From contig NW_006768767.1 in NCBI RefSeq assembly GCF_000204055.1, positions 1,032,168 through 1,096,167 of the forward strand: 64,000 nt of DNA, given 5' to 3'. This document shows, piece by piece, positions 59,307-64,000 of this stretch (its first letter is position 1; the number at the start of each line of letters is the position of its first letter). A model generated the notes under the pieces. That model made no database searches and was not told the DNA's origin. It saw only the letters and a list, made by a program, of their open reading frames with translations. The translations under genes and the position numbers were made by a program. The DNA comes from Melampsora larici-populina 98AG31 (taxonomy: Eukaryota > Basidiomycota > Pucciniomycetes > Pucciniales > Melampsoraceae).

Positions 59307-59960
59307 GTGCATTTTTTTCTTGCTCACTAAACAAAAGGCAGAAAGATCAAAGAGAACTTGGCAAAACAAAGAGACACATTCCCATATCAAAGATTCTTTT
59401 GGATTGATTGGATGTGGATGAACAGAGTGACATGATAGCATGATCGTCTTTCTCAAAGTCGACGGGTTGAGAATGGGAGATCCGGAGGTACAGTTAGATC
59501 AATGAAAATTTATTTAGAAGGCTCGGTATTGATTGGAGAAGTATTTAGAAACTATTCATGAGTAAAAAGGGAAGGGTTATCTTGACAGTCAGTTCTTGCA
59601 GCATAAAAAAGACAGTAAGACATGTTAGACAAAACAAAATTGAACATACCTTTAGAAATGGATAGCTTTGAATGAAAAATCTCCAGGAGTGTTGGGTGAC
59701 TTCAAATCAAAAAAACCGTGTACTGCGGTAATTGTGCACTAAAACCGTAAGGCTGATGAATTGAGAATTAGGAGCAATAAGTAAATTGAAAATAATCATC
59801 CCAAGGGCAAAAGTTTGGGTGGTCAAAACTTGGATTTGTTCAGCTAAAGAGTGAGTGTTTTGGACACTTTGTCGATTTTGTCTGAATCCACTGTTTGCCT
59901 TTAACTTGAATGATTCTTGGTGGGGAAATACAGGGGTAGGTTTGTACAGATTTATGATGC
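59307..59960. other. Spacer between Copia and LINE fragment
   Basis: No supported gene. An 88-codon minus frame at 59707-59973 may include the decayed end of the LINE fragment. Confidence 0.35.
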
Positions 59961-59999
59961 TGTATGACATCATCTCAATTTTGGTGGTATGACATATTT

Positions 60000-60767
60000 T
60001 GCTGGTAACTGACCCAAAACATCTTGATAGCAGATGGATGTTATGCTAAAAACAAATTGAAGTTTTGTTGAAAAAATTTTGAGGACATTGGATGTACTGG
60101 CCTTCCAGTGACCGGTAGGTGGGGGCTATGAGAGGGACAGTAGCTTACGTGCTTGTGCATCAGTCCTATGGTATGTGGGTGGGTTCCATATTTGATGATG
60201 GAGGTTAAAATCAGTCGTGATTATTGTGGGGATTTGGTGTTTACGGTGTAATCTGATCCAGCTTTCCAGCATGGCCATTCCTCTCATTGTTCCCGGAGGG
60301 TTATACCACAAAATAATTTGGATCTTGGTGTGGAGTTCTTTGTAGTTTTTGATGTCAATTGCTAGAATAATGTTGGATTGGCTAGGAATGATTTATATCT
60401 GTGCTGTTGGGATTAATTTTGAGACGTAGAGGCAAACCCGGGGTTGTTCTTCCCAGGAATTAGAGTGATAGTTGTAGGCTTTTATGAGGTGCCATGCTTT
60501 GTGAGTCAGGAAAGATAGGGAACATGTGTTGAACCATGGTTCTTGAAGAGCTAGTACTGTATACTGAGTTTTGGTGTGAGTTTCATGTGTGAGGTCAAAA
60601 GATCTTTGGCAGTTAAAATGGAGGATCAAGAATTTATCTAGGAATAAAGGAGTGTTAGTGTTTTCATCTGTTTGGGAAAAAAAATCAATTATATCAGTCA
60701 GGTCAGGTGGTTGCTGGGGAGTTCTATTGTTAGTGTTTTCTTGGGCCCTATGACTCATTGATTTCAA
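60000..60767 (-). pseudogene. LINE ORF2, endonuclease part
   Basis: The minus frame from ATG 60767 overlaps the ORF1 end by 20 bases. It has an APE-type endonuclease start (ILHFNCQRSFDL; TVLALQEPWFN with the catalytic Glu) and, after a TAA near 60393, PGTMRGMAMLESWIRL and TTDFNLHHQIWNPPT (normally GDFN). A TAG near 60126 is followed by more decayed frame (PPPTGHWKAST). The copy ends around 59960, before RT. Confidence 0.75.
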
Positions 60768-61767
60768 TCAGTGGGGTAAAGGGGATTTGATACTTAGTTT
60801 TATGTAATGGGCAGATCAAGCTTTTGGGTAAGTGAGAATACTTAGATAATGATTTGTCAATTTTGGCACTGGTGTTCTGTGCATCAAAACTGATAAATCT
60901 GGCACATTTCTGGTCAGCTTCAGAATTCATGCAGTCTTTGGTATTGTGTGGGTCGCCACAGTGTGCGCAAAAAGGTACATTTTTGCAATTAGTGTGTACA
61001 TGATACAAGTCAAGACAGTGAAAACGCATGGTTGGTCCTTGTATGTAATATTTGCTTCTGAGGCTGGTACAGTCAACAAAAATACCCCCTTTTTCCATAT
61101 TCTGAGCCAGTTCATGGTTGAGTAAGTTAAGTACAATAGATCTGTGGTGTTTCTTGGTGTCTGTTGGGTTGCTGATCCATCTAGCAGAGTCAAGGTTAAT
61201 TTCGATTGTTATGTTGTTTTGTGTACTAATTTTTTTGAGGAATTTGGGCTCTTCAACTTTCATGTTGGCTGGTACGTAGTTGAACAGGATTGGATAGTGT
61301 GTCTGAGAAGTGACAAAATCTTTGTGAGCTAGCGTGGTCCATTGGTGTTTGTTTTCAAGCAGCTAATTCTTCATGATTAAATTCTTGATGTTCATCAGAA
61401 CGTCGCCTGATTTTAAGATTGATGATCCTATAATTTTGACTGTTTGGTCTCCAATCTTGGTGTTTAAAGCAAGGAGTGCTGCATCAACATGCTGGACTAT
61501 ATCGGTGTTGGTCATGCCTTTAAAAGGTGATTTGTCCGGTATCTTGTGAATGATGAGAGTCAAAGTTTTGAATTGACTGATTTCTGCATTTTTTGGTGGC
61601 GGTTTTGGGATATTGGTTGTTTGTTGAGGGGGGGTTTTCCATACACTTGGCTTAGGAGGCAGTGGTATCTGTTGTTGATGCTTGGGGTACGTTTGAGCTT
61701 CCTTTAATCGTTTCTCGAGTGATGCAATCTGATCCTTGAGGGTTTTAATTGTACACCACCAGGTCAC
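60748..61767 (-). pseudogene. LINE ORF1 (RNA-binding, CCHC)
   Basis: One minus frame from ATG 61767 to 60748 is broken only by a TAG near 61363 (IMKN then stop then LLENKHQ). It starts with a coiled coil (IKTLKDQIASLEKRLKEA) and a Pro-rich stretch. It ends with a Cys/His region whose last knuckle is CAHCGDPHNTKDC. ORF1 proteins coat LINE RNA. Confidence 0.75.
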
Positions 61768-62239
61768 TATTTTGGTTCATCAACCGGATTTTTCCCTGGT
61801 TGATTTCCGGTTTGTCTCTGACTGGGGAAGAACTTGTTTTGAACGAGTTCCTCCCAACCGTGTTTCAACGGGGGGTTTTCCCTGGTTTTTCAGCCGGGTT
61901 CTACCGGAGAAAAACCCGATGATGAGTGGAAAATGCCCAGTTGTGCTTCTCAAGTCAGGTTGGCTTGCAGCACCCCTTGCTGTTGTTCAACGGGACACTC
62001 TCAAGTGGTTGAACCCCATTTTTACATCGTAATGCACATATTGATCTATGTGTCATGGTGTTCAGATTGAAGGAGACCAGGCTGAGCCACTCATTGCGCT
62101 GAAAACACAAGTATCACATTTTGAGACAATGATAAAACAATACAATGATTACAGCTATAAGATACAAGTGGGGGCTGTGTGTGTCAGAAATAAGATACAA
62201 GTTAGGGCCCTGAGTGTTAGCCAGATAATGAGAATGTGA
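61768..62239. other. Spacer with short inverted repeats
   Basis: GGGGAAGAACT with AGTTCCTCCC form a hairpin near 61825-61858, and several AACCGG/CCGGTT motifs surround it. The LINE 5' end abuts here. No gene is supported. Confidence 0.35.
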
Positions 62240-62272
<33 letters not shown>

Positions 62273-62493
62273 AAGTGCTTTTGATTTCACACACCGCACT
62301 ATCTATCTTCGTAGGTTATTATGGTGTAACTACAGTACAACTTCCTCTGTTTTAGTCCTACCAAAGGGTGGACTACTAAGCCTCCACAATGGTCTCCTTG
62401 TACAATTTTTTGTATCCAAATTAAACACACAAGAAAGCAGAATCATAAAAAGAGAAATGAAAATAGACTGAAATAAAGGAAAATTGGCATAGG
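62240..62493 (-). repeat. 228-bp tail ending in a second poly(A) tract (minus strand)
   Basis: On the minus strand the LINE poly(A) at 62509-62494 is followed by 228 bp of unrelated sequence and then by 26 A (62265-62240). No SINE boxes are convincing. It may be transduced 3' flank. Confidence 0.5.
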
Positions 62494-62509
62494 TTTTTTT
62501 TTTTTTTTT
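62494..62509 (-). other. LINE poly(A) tract (16 nt)
   Basis: Sixteen T on the plus strand lie five bases after the ORF2 stop, marking the LINE 3' end. Confidence 0.7.
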
Positions 62510-62514
62510 GAATT

Positions 62515-64000
62515 TTAATCTAAGTATGTTTTCAGATGGATGAATCTGCCCGTGTCTTCTACAAACTGTGCCAGATATGGGAACACCGCTGTTGTGTCTA
62601 ATAATTTTATGGCTGAGTTAATATCCACTTTAATTTTTTCTTCTTTAATTTTCAATCTGAATGCTTGACGTTGTTTGGTGAATTTCTTGCACTAAATGAG
62701 AAAATGAGTTGTTGTTTCTTTGGCCCAGCATGTCTCGCATTTGTTGTTGTCTTCTGCCCCGATTCTATGTAAGAACTGTTTGAGAGGGCAATGGCCACAT
62801 CTTAATTGAAAGATTGTCGCCGCTTGCCCTTTCTCCAGTTTATTGAGTGCGTCAGCTATGAATCTACCACAAGTTTTGAATTTTTTAATTGGAATCTCTC
62901 CCCTTTTAAAGCTGATCTTCGTGTGTCTGAGTAGACTCCCAAGACTGACTGGCAATAGCACCATTTCTGAGTTTCCCTCTGCTACTTGTCGAGCCGCCTC
63001 ATCGGCTTTTTCGTTTAGTTGGATCCCTTCGTGGCCTGGGGTCCAATACAGCAATATTGTGTGCGGTGTAGAGATTCGTTTTGTCGCCTTTCGTAGCAGC
63101 TTCGCGAGATATTGTAGCGACTTGGGTTGGATTGGTTTTGCTAGTAGTTCCAGTGCCGCTTGAATGTCACTGAACAAAGCTACTGATTTGTACTCGTTTG
63201 GGTGATCTGCGAGTAACGTGCTATATTTGATGAAACCAAGGATTAGCGCCATTGCCTCCATCTCATAATTAGAAATTCCCTCAATAGGTCCATAGGCATG
63301 GCTCGCCACCCCCTCATCTGTTGCCGCCGCTGCTCCTGCTCCCACGTCTGGTATAAAAGACCCGTCTGTAAAAATTACACACGCTCCCTTCTCTTTTTCC
63401 GCCACAATCTGTTGAGGTATCATCTCCTTGACTTTGTCTCGTTTTTTGTTTAAGTTGATTATCTCCCATCGTGGCTCTCTCCACGGTGGATCAGGGAATG
63501 GGTGTATTGTTTCTAGAGTCAATTCCGGGATTAATAACATGTCAGTTTTCCTCAGTACCCGATGTATAGGACTCAAAAGATTACGAGGGCGTTTGAAGAG
63601 TTCAGCGTCGAGGACCCGTTTTGTTGGATGTGATTTCGGCGCTGTTAGGCGTTTGTACATGAAGTTGTGGTTGTATCTAATGGCCAAATCCTTGAAGGAG
63701 ATCATGTGAGCGTCATGGTCCATGTGATCCGTTGGGGAGCTTTTGAAGGCTCCAAGAGCCAGTCTGTTAGCTGCGTTTTGTAGGAGGTTGAAGATTTTCG
63801 TGACCTTCCCTTCCGTCTTCGTGGTGAACCAGACTATGCATCCAAAAAGGATCCGTGGTTTTAGAACTGCCACAATAAGATTTTTAGTCTCTTTGGGATC
63901 TGTACCCCAGTAGCATTTATTGATTTTACTCAGCTGTGCGATTGTCATTTTTCCTCTCTGATGCATTTTCCTGATGTGCGCTCCAAATCCCAGTTTTGGG
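62515..64000 (-). pseudogene. LINE ORF2, C-terminal part with RNase H
   Basis: The minus frame enters from the window edge with the post-RT region (KPRILFGCIVWF). RNase H follows: VIFTDGSF (Asp), NYEMEAMALIL (Glu), VALFSDIQAAL (Asp) and YWTPGHEGIQLNEKADEAA (His, Asp). A C-terminal Cys/His segment (LRCGHCPLKQFLHRIG; CETCWAKETTTHF) is typical of I/Tad-like LINEs. A TAG at 62692-62694 interrupts, where CAG is likely, and the same frame continues (CKKFTKQRQAFRLK) to TAA at 62515-62517. The 5' part lies beyond the window, so this copy is distinct from the fragment at 60-61.8 kb. Confidence 0.82.

Noticed and set aside
62266..62493. tRNA-derived SINE
   Set aside because: A GGCTTAGTAGTCC stretch on the minus strand recalls an A box, but no B box follows at the right distance.
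1..64000. tRNA or rRNA genes
   Set aside because: No cloverleaf with A and B boxes and no rRNA core sequence was recognised by eye; a covariance search was not possible.

Overview
The window looks like accessory, transposon-rich sequence from a basidiomycete, most likely a rust fungus (Pucciniales). The evidence is mixed: short GT-AG introns of roughly 65-115 bp; a Plavaka-like (CACTA/Tnp2-related) transposase and an RT relic with basidiomycete DIRS/Ngaro-like motifs; Gypsy, Copia, LINE, hAT, MULE-like and Tc1-like elements; and AT-rich spacers. The organism call is inference, and there is no rRNA or tRNA to anchor it. Three runs of N (27006-27133, 39067-39300, 55104-55203) are assembly gaps.

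Layout. 1-2090: start of a Plavaka-like transposase gene on the minus strand, with its sub-terminal repeats. 2.8-4.2 kb: relic of a DIRS/Ngaro-like retroelement. 5.7-5.9 kb: a 52-bp minisatellite. 7177-11741: a complete hAT element with a ten-exon transposase that reads open throughout. 13.6-14.06 kb: an intron-containing unit followed at once by a copy with both introns precisely missing. 16322-20447: a 4.1-kb non-coding TIR element carrying a dense array of small hairpins. 20992-22118: a non-autonomous CAA-ended element. 23.4-25.4 kb: a second tandem repeat that differs by one intron-like block, a foldback MITE and a broken Tc1-like transposase. 26.6-27.34 kb: C-terminal relic of a nucleotide-sugar transporter.

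29133-37176 is a small secreted-protein candidate gene split by a three-level nest. A solo LTR with a 4-bp TSD lies in the gene, a young Gypsy element with apparently identical LTRs lies in the solo LTR, and a hAT-like MITE lies in the Gypsy RT. 38.25-40.7 kb holds a multi-exon gene of unknown function on the minus strand. 45301-46265 is a two-exon protein kinase with a DFA in place of DFG. 47484-59306 is an old Copia element that has received three independent insertions: a degenerate hAT, a MULE-like element carrying gene fragments, and a solo LTR. The target-site duplications allow each junction to be read. 60-64 kb holds two LINE fragments.

Host genes are few: the kinase, the unknown 38-40 kb gene, the disrupted secreted-protein gene, the transporter relic and a few orphan exons. 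The rest is layered mobile DNA. Five of the six in-frame stops of the Copia element read as CGA to TGA, and the degenerate hAT has another, which suggests CpG-directed C-to-T decay. Exon structures were worked out by eye from splice sites and reading frames; no similarity search was run.
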